A stretch of DNA of 64,000 nt from Actinomadura opuntiae (GCF_030283205.1 NZ_JASNWF010000010.1:62001-126000), one strand, 5' to 3'; counted from the first letter of the stretch, positions 1 through 8,925 are shown. Program-made: numbers and translations. Notes: generated by a model not told the origin, from the sequence alone.

Positions 1-80
1 CCGCCGCCCTGCGCGCCGCGCGCGCGGCCGACCCGGACATCGGCCTGGACGCCGAGGTGCTCGACCTGCTCGACGCCTGA
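1..80 (+). CDS. C-terminal end of an unidentified protein (partial)
   Basis: The window opens inside a reading frame that ends in TGA at 78-80. The visible tail is AALRAARAADPDIG followed by LDAEVLDLLDA, about 25 residues of Ala/Asp/Leu-rich sequence with actinobacterial codon use. The tail is too short to place in a family. It runs in the same direction as the next operon but is separated from it by a promoter-like stretch. Confidence 0.5.
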   Translation, partial: AALRAARAADPDIGLDAEVLDLLDA

Positions 81-84
81 CCCG

Positions 85-120
85 TTGACGCAACCAGATG
101 GTTGCCATAGTATGGCAACC
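85..120 (+). promoter_or_regulatory. Promoter with palindromic ArsR-type operator
   Basis: TTGACG (85-90) and TAGTAT (108-113) are separated by 17 bp, a good sigma-70-like pair. A perfect palindrome with 10-base arms around a single base (100-120: GGTTGCCATA, G, TATGGCAACC) covers the -10 element and the presumed start site. Inverted repeats of this kind are typical ArsR-family operators. The second gene downstream encodes an ArsR regulator, so autorepression of the pair is the likely logic (inference). Confidence 0.6.
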
Positions 121-145
121 GTTGAGTTGCTATACGGAGGTCGCC

Positions 146-577
146 ATGGGGTTTCCCGATCGGATCGAACGGACCGTGGAGCTCGCCGCCCCGCCGGGGA
201 AGGTGTGGGCGGCGCTCACCACGGCCGAGGGGCTGGCCGCCTGGTTCGGCGAGGAGGCCGCCATCGACCTGCGGCCGGGCGGGCGGGCCTGGATGGGCTG
301 GAGCGACGGATCCGCCGTCGCCATGCGCGTCGAACGGATCGAGGAGCCGCGGGTGTTCGGCTTCACCTGGCAGCTCAAGGGGCTGCCCGAGGGCGATCCG
401 CGCCGCACCTACGTCGAGTTCACCCTCGAACCGTCCGGTGCGGGCACGCGGCTGCACGTGGTGGAGACCGGTTTCGCCCAGCTCCCCGAGGACGTCTACC
501 AGGAGGAGTACGACGCGCACGTCGGCGGATGGGCGGCGGAACTGGACGAACTCACCGGACACCTCGATGCGGCCTGA
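146..577 (+). CDS. SRPBCC/AHSA1-like (START-fold) protein
   Basis: The protein has 143 residues. It opens with MGFPDRIERTVELAAPPGKVW, the usual first strand of AHSA1-type domains, and carries the family's GGRAWMGW and EEPRVFGFTWQ segments. The fold forms a deep hydrophobic pocket; the ligand is unknown. The ATG at 146 follows an ACGGAGG ribosome site; a longer in-frame start at 98 would lie in the promoter palindrome. The stop overlaps the next gene by 11 bases. SRPBCC plus ArsR pairs are common in actinobacteria, where the SRPBCC protein is often annotated as an activator of HSP90 ATPase; a true Hsp90 co-chaperone role is unlikely. Confidence 0.8.
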   Translation: MGFPDRIERTVELAAPPGKVWAALTTAEGLAAWFGEEAAIDLRPGGRAWMGWSDGSAVAMRVERIEEPRVFGFTWQLKGLPEGDPRRTYVEFTLEPSGAGTRLHVVETGFAQLPEDVYQEEYDAHVGGWAAELDELTGHLDAA

Positions 578-896
578 CCTCGAGGCGACCGCCGAGCGGG
601 TCTTCGCCGCGCTGGCCGACCCGTCCCGGCGCTCCGTCCTGGCGACGCTGGCCGCGGACGGGCCGGCCACCGCCACCGATCTGGCCGCCCGGCTGCCGAT
701 CACGCGGCAGGCGATCGCCAAGCACCTCGCCCTGCTCACCGGGGCGGGCCTGGTGACGGCCGAACCGGGGGAGCGGCGCCGGGTGCGCTACCGGGTGCGC
801 ACCGCGCCGATGCGGGTGGCGCAGCAGTTCCTGAACGTGCTGGCCGGTGACTGGGACGACCGGCTCGACGCGCTCAAGGGCCACCTCGAGCCATGA
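567..896 (+). CDS. ArsR-family winged-helix transcriptional regulator
   Basis: The protein has 109 residues. FAALADPSRRSVLATLA (about residues 12-28) is the classic ArsR opening, followed by the recognition region ITRQAIAKHLALLTGAGLV and the wing GERRRVRYRV. No metal-binding CxC is present, so this is not a metal sensor. The ATG at 567 lies inside the end of the SRPBCC gene, which implies translational coupling. It probably represses its own operon through the palindrome at 100-120 (inference). Confidence 0.85.
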   Translation: MRPDLEATAERVFAALADPSRRSVLATLAADGPATATDLAARLPITRQAIAKHLALLTGAGLVTAEPGERRRVRYRVRTAPMRVAQQFLNVLAGDWDDRLDALKGHLEP

Positions 897-942
897 CCCG
901 GACACCACGTACGGCCGGCGACGCCGGCCACAGGGAGGGACC

Positions 943-1695
943 ATGAACGACCGGACGAACACGACGGCGGGCGCCGAGGCGCTGCCCAGGATCGTCGACC
1001 GGGCCACCTGGCAGGCCGAGCGGGACGCGCTCCTGGTGCGGGAGAAGGCGCACACCCACGAGGGCGACGCGATCGCGGCGGCGCGCCGGCGGCTGCCGAT
1101 GGTGGAGGTGGACGCCGCCACGCCGCTGACCGGCCCGGACGGGCCCGTCACGCTGCTGGAGACGTTCGAGGGGCGGCGGCAGCTGATCGCCTACCACCAC
1201 ATGTGGCACGACGGCCACCCCGCCGCCGAGCAGTGCGAGGGATGCACGTTCTTCAACTCGCAGGTGCGGGAGCTGTCCTACCTGCACGCCCGCGACGTCA
1301 CCTACGCCACCTTCTGCAAGGGCCCGTACAAGGACAGCGTCCGCTACCGCGACTTCATGGGCTGGGACGTCCCCTGGTACTCGGCACGGGACTCCATCGA
1401 CGCCCTGCACGCGGACCGGAGCAGCTTCGGATTGGCGTGCTACCTGCGTGACGGCGACCGGGTGTTCGAGACGTACTGGACCACCGGCCGCGGCGTCGAG
1501 CCGATGGCCCCGACCTGCGGGCTGCTCGACATGACCGTGTACGGAAGGCAGGAGGGCTGGGAGGACTCGCCCGCCGGATGGCCCCGGCCGTGGGAGAGCG
1601 ACGGCGACAACTGGCGGACCGGCGGGCGTCCGACCGCGCAGCTGTCCCGGCTCGAAGCCGGGCGCTCCGACGATCTCGGCGGCACCCGGCCCTGA
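943..1695 (+). CDS. DUF899 family thioredoxin-like protein
   Basis: The protein has 250 residues. The family signature is clear: LVREKAHTHEGDAIAAARRR near the N terminus, the CEGCTFFNSQ segment with a CxxC pair, and YWTTGRGVEPMAPTCGLLDMTVYGRQEGWEDSPAGWP in three conserved blocks at the end. The fold is a predicted thioredoxin-like domain; no reaction is firmly assigned to the family. The start at 943 follows AGGGAGGGACC. It lies 46 bases after the ArsR gene and may share its transcript. Confidence 0.8.
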   Translation: MNDRTNTTAGAEALPRIVDRATWQAERDALLVREKAHTHEGDAIAAARRRLPMVEVDAATPLTGPDGPVTLLETFEGRRQLIAYHHMWHDGHPAAEQCEGCTFFNSQVRELSYLHARDVTYATFCKGPYKDSVRYRDFMGWDVPWYSARDSIDALHADRSSFGLACYLRDGDRVFETYWTTGRGVEPMAPTCGLLDMTVYGRQEGWEDSPAGWPRPWESDGDNWRTGGRPTAQLSRLEAGRSDDLGGTRP

Positions 1696-1891
1696 GCGAG
1701 GTCCGGCCCGTCGTCCCGTCCACCATGCCGAGGCCGGGCCGGTCACCGTCCGGCTCCCGACCGGGGGCGCGGGCCGAGGATCCCGCCCGTGACCGGTGGC
1801 CGGGGCCGAGCCCGGACGCGGTGCGTCCCGGCGTGAGCACGCCGCGTTTCGTGAGACGATCGTCTTCCCCCGGGACGAAGCGGAGATTGCG

Positions 1892-2692
1892 ATGGCCGAG
1901 GAGAGGTGGTCCCCCGCCGACGTCGACCTGACGACGCCCAACACGGCGCGGATCTACGACTACCTGCTCGGCGGCAAGGACAACTACGCCGCCGACCGCG
2001 AGGTCGCCGAGCAGCTGCTGGGCGTCATCCCGGAGGCGGGGAGGGCGGCCAGGGAGAACCACGCGTTCGTCGGCCGCGCCGTCCGGTACCTCGCGGAGCG
2101 CGGCGTGCGGCAGTTCATCGACGTCGGCAGCAAGCTGCCTGCGGCCGGGAACGTGCACGAGGTCGCGGCCGAGGTCGCCCCGGACGCGACCGTCGTGTTC
2201 GCCGACGGCGACCCCGTCGTCCTGGTGCACGCGCGGGCGCTGCTGGCCGGCACGAAGCGGACGACGGTCGTGCAGTGCGACCTCCGGCGTCCCGAGACGC
2301 TCACCGGCGACCCGGTCGTGCGCGAGCACATCGACTTCTCCGAACCGGTCGCGGTCGTGCTCGACCGGGTCCTGCACTTCATCCGCGACACCGCCGATGC
2401 GACGCGGACCGTCCGGCGGCTGCACGAGGCGCTGCCGCCCGGCGGACACCTGGTGTTCACCCACATCACCCACGAGCCCCAGCCGCAGTCCAGCAAGGAC
2501 GTCACCGAGGTGTTCAAGCCGACCTGGCACTTCTGGGGCCGGACCCGGGCCGAGGTGGAGGCGCTCGTCGCGCCGTTCGAGCTGCTCGAACCCGGCCTCA
2601 CCTACACCCCGCTGTGGCGCCCCGAGCCCGGTGCGGCGATCGAGGACCCCGAGCGGACGTTCACGCTCGCGGGCGTCGGCCGCCGCGTCTGA
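1892..2692 (+). CDS. SAM-dependent methyltransferase, DUF574 / Methyltransf_19 family
   Basis: The protein has 266 residues, the usual length for this actinomycete-expanded family. It begins with PNTARIYDYLLGGKDNYAADRE, the diagnostic N-terminal block split here as family motif, then QFIDVGSKLPA (SAM-binding motif I) and VVFADGDPVVLVHARALL (motif II). PTWHFWGRTRAEVEAL near the C terminus is also typical. I chose ATG 1892 over an in-frame start at 1796 because it gives the standard N terminus and follows CGGAG. The substrate is unknown. It is convergent with the sugar locus. Confidence 0.85.
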   Translation: MAEERWSPADVDLTTPNTARIYDYLLGGKDNYAADREVAEQLLGVIPEAGRAARENHAFVGRAVRYLAERGVRQFIDVGSKLPAAGNVHEVAAEVAPDATVVFADGDPVVLVHARALLAGTKRTTVVQCDLRRPETLTGDPVVREHIDFSEPVAVVLDRVLHFIRDTADATRTVRRLHEALPPGGHLVFTHITHEPQPQSSKDVTEVFKPTWHFWGRTRAEVEALVAPFELLEPGLTYTPLWRPEPGAAIEDPERTFTLAGVGRRV

Positions 2693-2699
2693 CCGCCCG

Positions 2700-3542
2700 T
2701 CAGCCGGCGAACGCGGGGGAGGGCAGCCCCTGGCCCGCGCCGGGGACGACGAACAGCGATCCGCCGTGGGGATCGTCCTTCGGCGCGCCCACGGTCGCCG
2801 TCGTGATGTAGAGGTCGCGGAGGTCCGGGCCGCCGAACGCGCAGGCGGTGGTCTGCGCGGCGGGCACCTCGATGGTGCGGTCGAGGTCGCCGTCGGGGGT
2901 GTAGCAGAGGACGCGGCCGGAGCCCCACAGGGCGACCCAGAGCCGTCCGTCGGCGTCGGTGGTGAGCCCGTCGGGCAGGCCCGGGACGGAGACGAGCGCG
3001 CGCCGGCCGGTGGCGCCCTGCTCGGGGCGGAAGTCGAAGACGTCGATGCGGCGCGTGGGCGTGTCGACGTAGTACATCAGGCGCCCGTCGGGGCTCCAGG
3101 CGATCCCGTTGCTGATCGTCACGTCGTCCAGCACCGTGGTCGTCTCGCCGTCCGGGCGAACGCGGCGCAGCCGGCCGCCTCCCGGCGCCTCGTCGTAGCG
3201 CATGGTCCCGGCCCACAGTGCCCCGTCCGGGCCGACGGCCGCGTCGTTGCCGCGGCATCCGGGGACGGGGTGCTCTGCGAGCCAGTGGAAGGCGCCGTCG
3301 GGGTCGTAGAGCCCGACGCCGTCGCGGAGGTTGACGACCAGGCCGCCGCCCGTCCGGGGCCTGGCCGCGCCCACGTGCTGGGCCGTGTGGCGGACGGTGT
3401 CGGCGCCGGTGGCCGGGTCGTAGGCGTGCACCTCGTTGCCGAGGATGTCGACCCAGAGCAGCACGCCGGCGGCGGCGTGCCAGTTGGGTCCCTCGCCGAG
3501 CCGGACGCGGGAGGGCAGGGCGATCTCGATGCGGTGTTCCAT
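2700..3542 (-). CDS. SMP-30/gluconolactonase-like (regucalcin family) lactonase
   Basis: The protein has 280 residues in a six-bladed beta-propeller family that hydrolyses sugar lactones using one divalent metal. Family blocks are visible: LGEGPNWHAAAGVLLWVDI (metal-ligand Glu in LGEGP), NDAAVGPDGALWAGTM (Asn/Asp ligands), ISNGIAWSPDGRLMYYVDT and PDGLTTDADGRLWVALWG. No signal peptide is seen, so it should act in the cytoplasm. It is the last gene of the minus-strand sugar locus, where it would open the lactone made by the dehydrogenase at 9911-10957. The specific aldonolactone cannot be read from sequence. Confidence 0.8.
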   Translation of the reverse strand: MEHRIEIALPSRVRLGEGPNWHAAAGVLLWVDILGNEVHAYDPATGADTVRHTAQHVGAARPRTGGGLVVNLRDGVGLYDPDGAFHWLAEHPVPGCRGNDAAVGPDGALWAGTMRYDEAPGGGRLRRVRPDGETTTVLDDVTISNGIAWSPDGRLMYYVDTPTRRIDVFDFRPEQGATGRRALVSVPGLPDGLTTDADGRLWVALWGSGRVLCYTPDGDLDRTIEVPAAQTTACAFGGPDLRDLYITTATVGAPKDDPHGGSLFVVPGAGQGLPSPAFAG

Positions 3543-3565
3543 GGGGATCCTCGGGCGGCCCGGAC

Positions 3566-3611
3566 GGCCGGGAGCGGGCGCCGGCGGGTCGCCGGCCGCC
3601 CGCTCCCGGCC
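3566..3611 (-). terminator. Strong GC hairpin between the aldose epimerase and SMP-30 genes
   Basis: A perfect 15-bp stem (3566-3580 with 3597-3611) encloses an inner 6-bp stem (3581-3586 with 3590-3595) and a GGT loop, giving about 21 paired bases with one bulge. It sits in the 74-base gap between the two genes. It may end or attenuate the transcript before the lactonase gene. Confidence 0.55.
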
Positions 3612-3616
3612 GGGGG

Positions 3617-4780
3617 TCAGGACGCGGAGAAGGAGTAGACGCTGGTGGAGTCGTAAGTCTGGCCGGGCCGCAGCGTGGTGCTCGGGAACTGCGGCTTGTT
3701 GGGCGAGTCGGGGAAGTGCTGGGTCTCCATGGCGAACCCGTCGCCCTGCCGGTACATCTTCCCGCCGGTGCCGACGAGCCGGCCGTCGAGGAAGTTGCCG
3801 GAGTAGAACTGCAGGCCGGGTTGGTCGGTGCGGATCTCCATCACCCGGCCGGTGGTCGGCTCGGTGACGCGGGCGGCGAGCTTCATGCCGGAGCCGTCGA
3901 GCACGAAGTTGTGGTCGTAGCCGCGCCCGTACACCATCTGCTGGTGGCCGTCGCGGATGCGTTCGCCGATGGTGTGCGGCCGGGTGAAGTCCAGCGGCGT
4001 GCCGTGCACCGTGGCCAGCTGCCCCGTCGGGATGAGGGTCGAGTCGACCGGGGTGTAGCGGGACGCGTTGATCTGCACCTTGTGGTCGTAGACCTCGCCG
4101 GATCCCTCACCGGCCAGGTTGAAGTAGGTGTGGTTGGTCAGGTTCACCACGGTCGGTTTGTCGGTGGTGGCCTGGTAGCGGATGCGCAGGTCGTTCTTGC
4201 GGGTCACGGTGTAGGTGACGGTGGTGCGCAGGGTGCCGGGGTAGCCCTCCTCGCCGTCGGGGCTGACGTACGTCAGGCGCAGCGACACCCCGTCCCCGCC
4301 CTTGACCGGTTCGGCCTTCCACACCCGCTTGTCGAAGCCGGTCGTGCCGCCGTGCAGGCTGTTGTTCCCGTCGTTGGCGGGGACCTTGTAGGTCTTGCCG
4401 TCCAGCGTGAACTGCGCGCCGCCGATCCGGTTGCCGTAGCGCCCGATCAGCGCCCCGAAGTAGGGGTTCTCGTCCTTGTAGGTGTCGCTGAGGTAGCCGT
4501 CCAGCTTCCCGAACCCGAGCGCGACGTTGCCGGACCGGCCGTGGTGGTCGGGGACGTCGAGGGACTGGACGATGCCGCCGTAGGTGAGGATGCGGACCTT
4601 CATCCCGTGGCCGCTGCCGAGCGTGTACCGGTCGATCTTCGTGCCGTCCGGCAGCGCGCCGAACGGCTCCTTGGCGATGGTGGGCCCGGACGACGCGGCG
4701 GTCGCCGGGACGGCGAGGAGGCCGCCCGCGAGCAGGGCGGCGGTGGCCAGCGGGACGGTGAGGGGTGGGACGCGCTTCAT
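3617..4780 (-). CDS. Secreted aldose 1-epimerase (galactose mutarotase family)
   Basis: The protein has 387 residues with a signal peptide of about 28 residues (MKRVPP, a hydrophobic stretch, cleavage near PATAA). The mature part is full length for GalM: NRIGGAQFTLDGKTY, NSLHGGTTGFDKRVW with the substrate-binding His, VVNLTNHTYFNLAG with the catalytic His, and the catalytic Glu in MAMETQHFPDSPN-like sequence near the C terminus. It interconverts alpha and beta anomers of aldoses, here outside the cell. It follows the sugar importer and would present the anomer taken up by the ChvE-like binding protein (inference). Export through Sec is assumed. Confidence 0.85.
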   Translation of the reverse strand: MKRVPPLTVPLATAALLAGGLLAVPATAASSGPTIAKEPFGALPDGTKIDRYTLGSGHGMKVRILTYGGIVQSLDVPDHHGRSGNVALGFGKLDGYLSDTYKDENPYFGALIGRYGNRIGGAQFTLDGKTYKVPANDGNNSLHGGTTGFDKRVWKAEPVKGGDGVSLRLTYVSPDGEEGYPGTLRTTVTYTVTRKNDLRIRYQATTDKPTVVNLTNHTYFNLAGEGSGEVYDHKVQINASRYTPVDSTLIPTGQLATVHGTPLDFTRPHTIGERIRDGHQQMVYGRGYDHNFVLDGSGMKLAARVTEPTTGRVMEIRTDQPGLQFYSGNFLDGRLVGTGGKMYRQGDGFAMETQHFPDSPNKPQFPSTTLRPGQTYDSTSVYSFSAS

Positions 4781-4840
4781 CGGTGTTCCTCTCGCGTGGG
4801 GGGGAGGGAGGAGACGGACTTGCGTGTTCTCTGGGTGACG

Positions 4841-4866
4841 GGGACCGGCGGACGGCCGCCGGCCCC
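4841..4866 (-). terminator. GC hairpin between permease and epimerase genes
   Basis: CCGGCGG (4845-4851) pairs with CCGCCGG (4856-4862) around an ACGG loop. The stem extends by three G-C pairs after one mismatch. It lies in the 103-base gap downstream of the permease. There is no U-tract, as is usual in this GC range, so it may be only a partial terminator. Confidence 0.4.
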
Positions 4867-4883
4867 CTTCGGGGTGCGCCGGG

Positions 4884-6152
4884 TCAGCGCAGCAGCGGCG
4901 AGCCGGCCCGCCGCTTGGTCCAGACGTCGAACGCGACGGCGGCGAGCAGCACCAGGCCCTTGACCAGCATCACCCGCTCGCTCGGCGCGCCCATCAGCGA
5001 CATGCCGTTGTTGATCACGCCCATGATCAGGCCGCCGGTGAGGGCGCCGACCACCTTGCCGACGCCGCCCTGCACCGCCGCGCCGCCGATGAAGGCCGCC
5101 GCGATCGCGTCCAGCTCGAAGGTGTTGCCCGCGGTGGGCCCCGCCTGGTTGAGCCGGCCGGCGAAGATGATGCCGGCCAGCGCCGACAGCACGCCCATGT
5201 TGACGAACAGCCAGAACACCACCGACTTGGCCCGCACGCCCGACAGCACGGCCGCCTGCAGGTTGCCGCCGACGGCGTACACGTGCCGGCCGAACACCGA
5301 GCGGGCCGTCAGCAGCGAGTACGCCAGCACCAGCGCCGCCAGCAGCACCAGCACCCACGGCAGGTTGTGGAACCGGGCCAGCTGCACGGTCACCGCCATG
5401 ATCAGCGCACCGGCGGCGGCGATCTTCAGCAGGAACACCGGCACCGGGTCGACGGTCTGCCCGTAGCCGATCCGCGTCGCGCGGGTGCGCCACCGCGAGA
5501 CCGCAAGGCCCGCGACGGTCACGATCCCGACGAGCAGGCTGAAAAGGTCGGCGCCGCCCAGCGGCCCGAGCCCGACGTTGCCGAAGTAGCCGGAGGTGAA
5601 TCCGTTCGACAGCGTGCGGACCTGGTCGGGGAACGGCCCGAGGCCCTGGTTGCCGAGCACCGTCATGGTCAGCGCGCGGAACAGCAGCATCCCCGCCAGG
5701 GTGACGATGAACGACGGGATGCCGAAGAAGGCGGTCCAGTAGCCCTGCCACGCGCCGATCGCGGCGCCCGCGACCAGCGTCAGCAGCAGGGCCAGCGGCC
5801 AGGCGACATGGTGGTTGACCATCAGCCAGGCGGCGATGGCGCCCGTGACGCCGACCAGCGAGCCCACCGACAGGTCGATGTGCCCGGAGATGATGATGAG
5901 GATCATCCCGATCGCCAGGATCAGGATGTAGGAGTTCTGCACGATGATGTTGGAGATGTTCTGCGGCTGCAGCAGATCGCCCCCGGTCAGCACCGCGAAC
6001 AGCACGACGATCAGTGCGAACGCGATGTAGATGCCGCTCTGCCGCACGTTGACGGTCAGCCGCGGCCGGGCGGCGGGCGCCGCCGCCCCGGGCGCCGCGG
6101 CGGGGCCCGCGGCGTCGGCGGCGTCGGTCTTCGCGGGCGCGGTACGGCTCAT
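4884..6152 (-). CDS. Sugar ABC transporter permease, GguB/XylH type
   Basis: The protein has 422 residues with about ten membrane helices of the BPD_transp_2 family. The N-terminal 50 residues are Ala/Pro-rich and cytoplasmic. Family blocks are visible: IISGHIDLSVGSLVGVTGAIAAW, QGYWTAFFGIPSFIVTLAGML and AAFIGGAAVQGGVGKVVGAL. The ATG at 6152 overlaps the ATPase stop as ATGA, so translation is coupled; a longer in-frame extension to 6266 only reads inside the ATPase gene. It forms the membrane pore of the importer encoded by 4884-8885. Confidence 0.85.
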   Translation of the reverse strand: MSRTAPAKTDAADAAGPAAAPGAAAPAARPRLTVNVRQSGIYIAFALIVVLFAVLTGGDLLQPQNISNIIVQNSYILILAIGMILIIISGHIDLSVGSLVGVTGAIAAWLMVNHHVAWPLALLLTLVAGAAIGAWQGYWTAFFGIPSFIVTLAGMLLFRALTMTVLGNQGLGPFPDQVRTLSNGFTSGYFGNVGLGPLGGADLFSLLVGIVTVAGLAVSRWRTRATRIGYGQTVDPVPVFLLKIAAAGALIMAVTVQLARFHNLPWVLVLLAALVLAYSLLTARSVFGRHVYAVGGNLQAAVLSGVRAKSVVFWLFVNMGVLSALAGIIFAGRLNQAGPTAGNTFELDAIAAAFIGGAAVQGGVGKVVGALTGGLIMGVINNGMSLMGAPSERVMLVKGLVLLAAVAFDVWTKRRAGSPLLR

Positions 6153-7753
6153 CCGGCCTGCTCCCTTCCCATGGTCATGTAGGACATGAGGCGCTCCTGC
6201 GTGGCCTGCGCGCGCGGCACCTCGCCGGTGATCCGGCCGGCCGCCATCGTGTAGATCCGGTCGCACATGCCGAGCAGCTCGGGCAGCTCCGAGGAGATCA
6301 GCAGGATCGCCCGGCCCTCCGCGGCGAGCCGGTTGATGATCGTGTAGATCTCGTACTTGGCGCCGACGTCGATGCCGCGGGTCGGCTCGTCCAGGATCAG
6401 CACGTCCGGATCAGTGAAGATCCACTTGGACAGCACGACCTTCTGCTGGTTGCCGCCGCTCAGCTGCCCGGTCGCGGCCAGCACGCTGGGCGCCTTGATG
6501 TTCAGCCCGCCGCGGAACTCCTCGGCGACCTTGTACTCCTCGAACTCGTTCACCCATCCGGCCCGGGCCAGCTTCCCGACCCGGGCGGCCGACACGTTCT
6601 TCTTGATGTCCTGGATGAGGTTGAGGCCGTAGCGCTTGCGGTCCTCGGTGGCGTAGGCGATGCGGTGCCGGATCGCGTCCCGGACGGTGCGCAGCTGGAC
6701 GGGTTCGCCGTCCTTGTACACCCGGCCGGAGATGTCCACGCCGTAGGACCGCCCGAACACGCTCATCGCCAGCTCGGTGCGGCCCGCGCCCATCAGCCCG
6801 GCCAGCCCCACGACCTCGCCGCGCCGCAGGGACAGCGCGGCCCCCGACACCACCGCCCGGTCGCGCTGCGCCGGGCTGTGCACGGTCCAGTCCTCGATCC
6901 GCAGCACCTCCTCGCCGACCCGCGGCTCGCGCGGCGGGTAGCGGTGCTCCAGGTCGCGGCCGACCATGCCGGCGATGATCCGGTCCTCGGTGACCCCGCC
7001 GGCGGACGGGTCGAGCGTCTCGATCATCCGGCCGTCGCGCAGCACGCTGATGGTGTCGGCGATGGCCAGCACCTCGTTCAGCTTGTGCGAGATGATCACG
7101 CAGGTGATGCCGTCGTCGCGCAGCTCCCGCATCAGGTTCAGCAGGTGCGCGGAGTCCTCGTCGTTGAGGGCGGCGGTCGGCTCGTCCAGGATCAGCAGCC
7201 GCACCCGCTTGGACAGCGCCTTGGCGATCTCGACCAGCTGCTGCTTGCCGACGCCGAGGTCGGCGATCGGGGTCACCGGGTTCTCCGGCAGCCCGACCCG
7301 CTCCAGCAGCCGGCCCGCCTCGTGGTTGGTGCGGTTCCAGTCGACCAGGCCGCGCAGCCCGAGGAACCCGCGCGGCGTGCGCTCGTTGCCGAGGAAGATG
7401 TTCTCGGCGATCGACAGCTGCGGGCACAGCGCCAGCTCCTGGTGGATGATGACGATGCCGCGCTCCTCGCTGTCGCGGATGCCGGAGAACCGGCACGGCT
7501 CGCCGTCGAAGAGGATCTCCCCGTCGTACGAGCCGTGCGGGTACACCCCGGACAGCACCTTCATCAGCGTCGACTTGCCCGCGCCGTTCTCCCCGCAGAT
7601 CGCGTGGATCTCGCCGCGGCGCACCGTCAGGTCGACGTCCGCCAGCGCGTTCACGCCGGGGAACGTCTTGGTGATCCCCCGCATCCGCAGGATGTCGTCG
7701 CCTCCCGCGGCGCCGGCCGCGGCCGCCGCTTCGGTGGTGTCGTCGGTGGTCAC
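6149..7753 (-). CDS. Sugar ABC transporter ATPase with two ABC domains, GguA/XylG type
   Basis: The protein has 534 residues. The N-terminal ABC domain has Walker A GENGAGKST, signature LGVGKQQLVEIAKAL and Walker B LLILDEPTAAL. The C-terminal domain has a degenerate Walker A (AGLMGAGRTE), signature LSGGNQQKVVLSKW and Walker B LILDEPTRGID. This is the double-domain CUT2 carbohydrate type, in which the second Walker A is normally degenerate. The start is GTG, four bases after the binding-protein stop. It energises the permease encoded next. Confidence 0.9.
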   Translation of the reverse strand: MTTDDTTEAAAAAGAAGGDDILRMRGITKTFPGVNALADVDLTVRRGEIHAICGENGAGKSTLMKVLSGVYPHGSYDGEILFDGEPCRFSGIRDSEERGIVIIHQELALCPQLSIAENIFLGNERTPRGFLGLRGLVDWNRTNHEAGRLLERVGLPENPVTPIADLGVGKQQLVEIAKALSKRVRLLILDEPTAALNDEDSAHLLNLMRELRDDGITCVIISHKLNEVLAIADTISVLRDGRMIETLDPSAGGVTEDRIIAGMVGRDLEHRYPPREPRVGEEVLRIEDWTVHSPAQRDRAVVSGAALSLRRGEVVGLAGLMGAGRTELAMSVFGRSYGVDISGRVYKDGEPVQLRTVRDAIRHRIAYATEDRKRYGLNLIQDIKKNVSAARVGKLARAGWVNEFEEYKVAEEFRGGLNIKAPSVLAATGQLSGGNQQKVVLSKWIFTDPDVLILDEPTRGIDVGAKYEIYTIINRLAAEGRAILLISSELPELLGMCDRIYTMAAGRITGEVPRAQATQERLMSYMTMGREQAG

Positions 7754-7757
7754 GGCG

Positions 7758-8885
7758 TCATCCCAGCTGCGCCTGCGTGTAGTAGCCGGACTGCACCAGC
7801 TCGGACTGCACGTTGGACTTGTTGACGATGACCGGCTGGAGCATCTGGGTCGGGACGACCTTCTTGGTGTTGTTGTAGTCCGTGGTGTTGTTCACCTGCG
7901 GCTTGCCGCCCTTGAGGATGGCGTCGGACATCTTGGCCGCCTCGTCGGCGAGCTTGCGGACGTCCTTGAAGATCGTCGAGTACTGCTCGCCGGCCAGGAT
8001 CGACTTCACCGACGCCCGCTCGGCGTCCTGCCCGGTCACCACCGGGTACGGCTGGCTCCCCGTGCCGTAGCCGTTGCTCTTGAGCGCCGACAGGATGCCG
8101 ATCGAGAGCCCGTCGTAGGGCGACAGCACGCCGTCGACCTTGGCGCCGCCCCGGTAGGTCTTGGTGAGGATGTCCTCCATCCGCTTCTGCGCCGTGGCCG
8201 GGTCCCAGCGCAGGATCGCCATCGTCTTGAAGTCGGTCTGGCCGCTCTTGACGACGAGGGTGCCCTTGTCGATGTACGGCTTGAGCACCGACATCGCGCC
8301 GTTGTAGAAGAACGGCGCGTTGTTGTCGTCGGGCGAGCCGGCGAACAGCTCGATGTTGAACGGGCCCTTGGCCTTGCCCTCGGAGCCGTCCGCGTTCTTG
8401 ACCTTCAGGCCGGTGAGCAGCGAGGTCGCCTGCTCCACGCCGACCTTGTAGTTGTCGAAGGTGACGTAGTAGTCGACGTCCGGGCTGCGCATGATCAGCC
8501 GGTCGTAGGAGATCACCGGGATGTGGTTCTGGTGCGCCTCCTCCAGCTGGCTGGTCAGCGCGGTGCCGTCGATGGAGGCGACGACCAGCAGCTTGGCGCC
8601 CTTGGTGATCTGGTTCTCGATCTGGCTGACCTGCGTCGGGATGTCGTTCTCGGCGTACTGCAGGTCGACCTTGTACCCGAGCTTCTCCAGGTCGGCCTTC
8701 AGCGTGTTGCCGTCGCGGATCCAGCGCTCGGACGACTTGGTCGGCATCGTGACGCCGATCAGCGCGCCCTTGGCGTCGCCGGCCTTGGGCTTCTTGTCGA
8801 CGCTCTTCTCGCTGGAGCCGCACGCCGTCATTGCGGTCGCCAGCACCAGTGAGGACAGCACCGCGGTGATGCGCCGGAATCTCAT
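7758..8885 (-). CDS. ChvE-like sugar-binding lipoprotein
   Basis: The protein has 375 residues. The lipoprotein signal ends at the lipobox LATAMTAC, with Cys near residue 22. The mature protein matches the ChvE/MglB-type sugar-binding fold: SERWIRDGNTLKADLEKLGY, LQYAENDIPTQVSQIENQI and VVASIDGTALTSQL blocks. ChvE homologues bind several aldoses (galactose, arabinose, fucose, glucose, xylose), which agrees with an aldose-oxidising locus. ATG 8885 follows GAAGGAGAACGAG. It is the first gene of the three-gene importer. Confidence 0.85.
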   Translation of the reverse strand: MRFRRITAVLSSLVLATAMTACGSSEKSVDKKPKAGDAKGALIGVTMPTKSSERWIRDGNTLKADLEKLGYKVDLQYAENDIPTQVSQIENQITKGAKLLVVASIDGTALTSQLEEAHQNHIPVISYDRLIMRSPDVDYYVTFDNYKVGVEQATSLLTGLKVKNADGSEGKAKGPFNIELFAGSPDDNNAPFFYNGAMSVLKPYIDKGTLVVKSGQTDFKTMAILRWDPATAQKRMEDILTKTYRGGAKVDGVLSPYDGLSIGILSALKSNGYGTGSQPYPVVTGQDAERASVKSILAGEQYSTIFKDVRKLADEAAKMSDAILKGGKPQVNNTTDYNNTKKVVPTQMLQPVIVNKSNVQSELVQSGYYTQAQLG

Positions 8886-8925
8886 CTCGTTCTCCTTCGG
8901 GGTGGGGGAGGGCAGCGGAAACGAA

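Noticed and set aside
6153..6266. N-terminal extension of the sugar permease
   Set aside because: It lies inside the ATPase gene; the ATGA overlap at 6149-6152 marks the true start.
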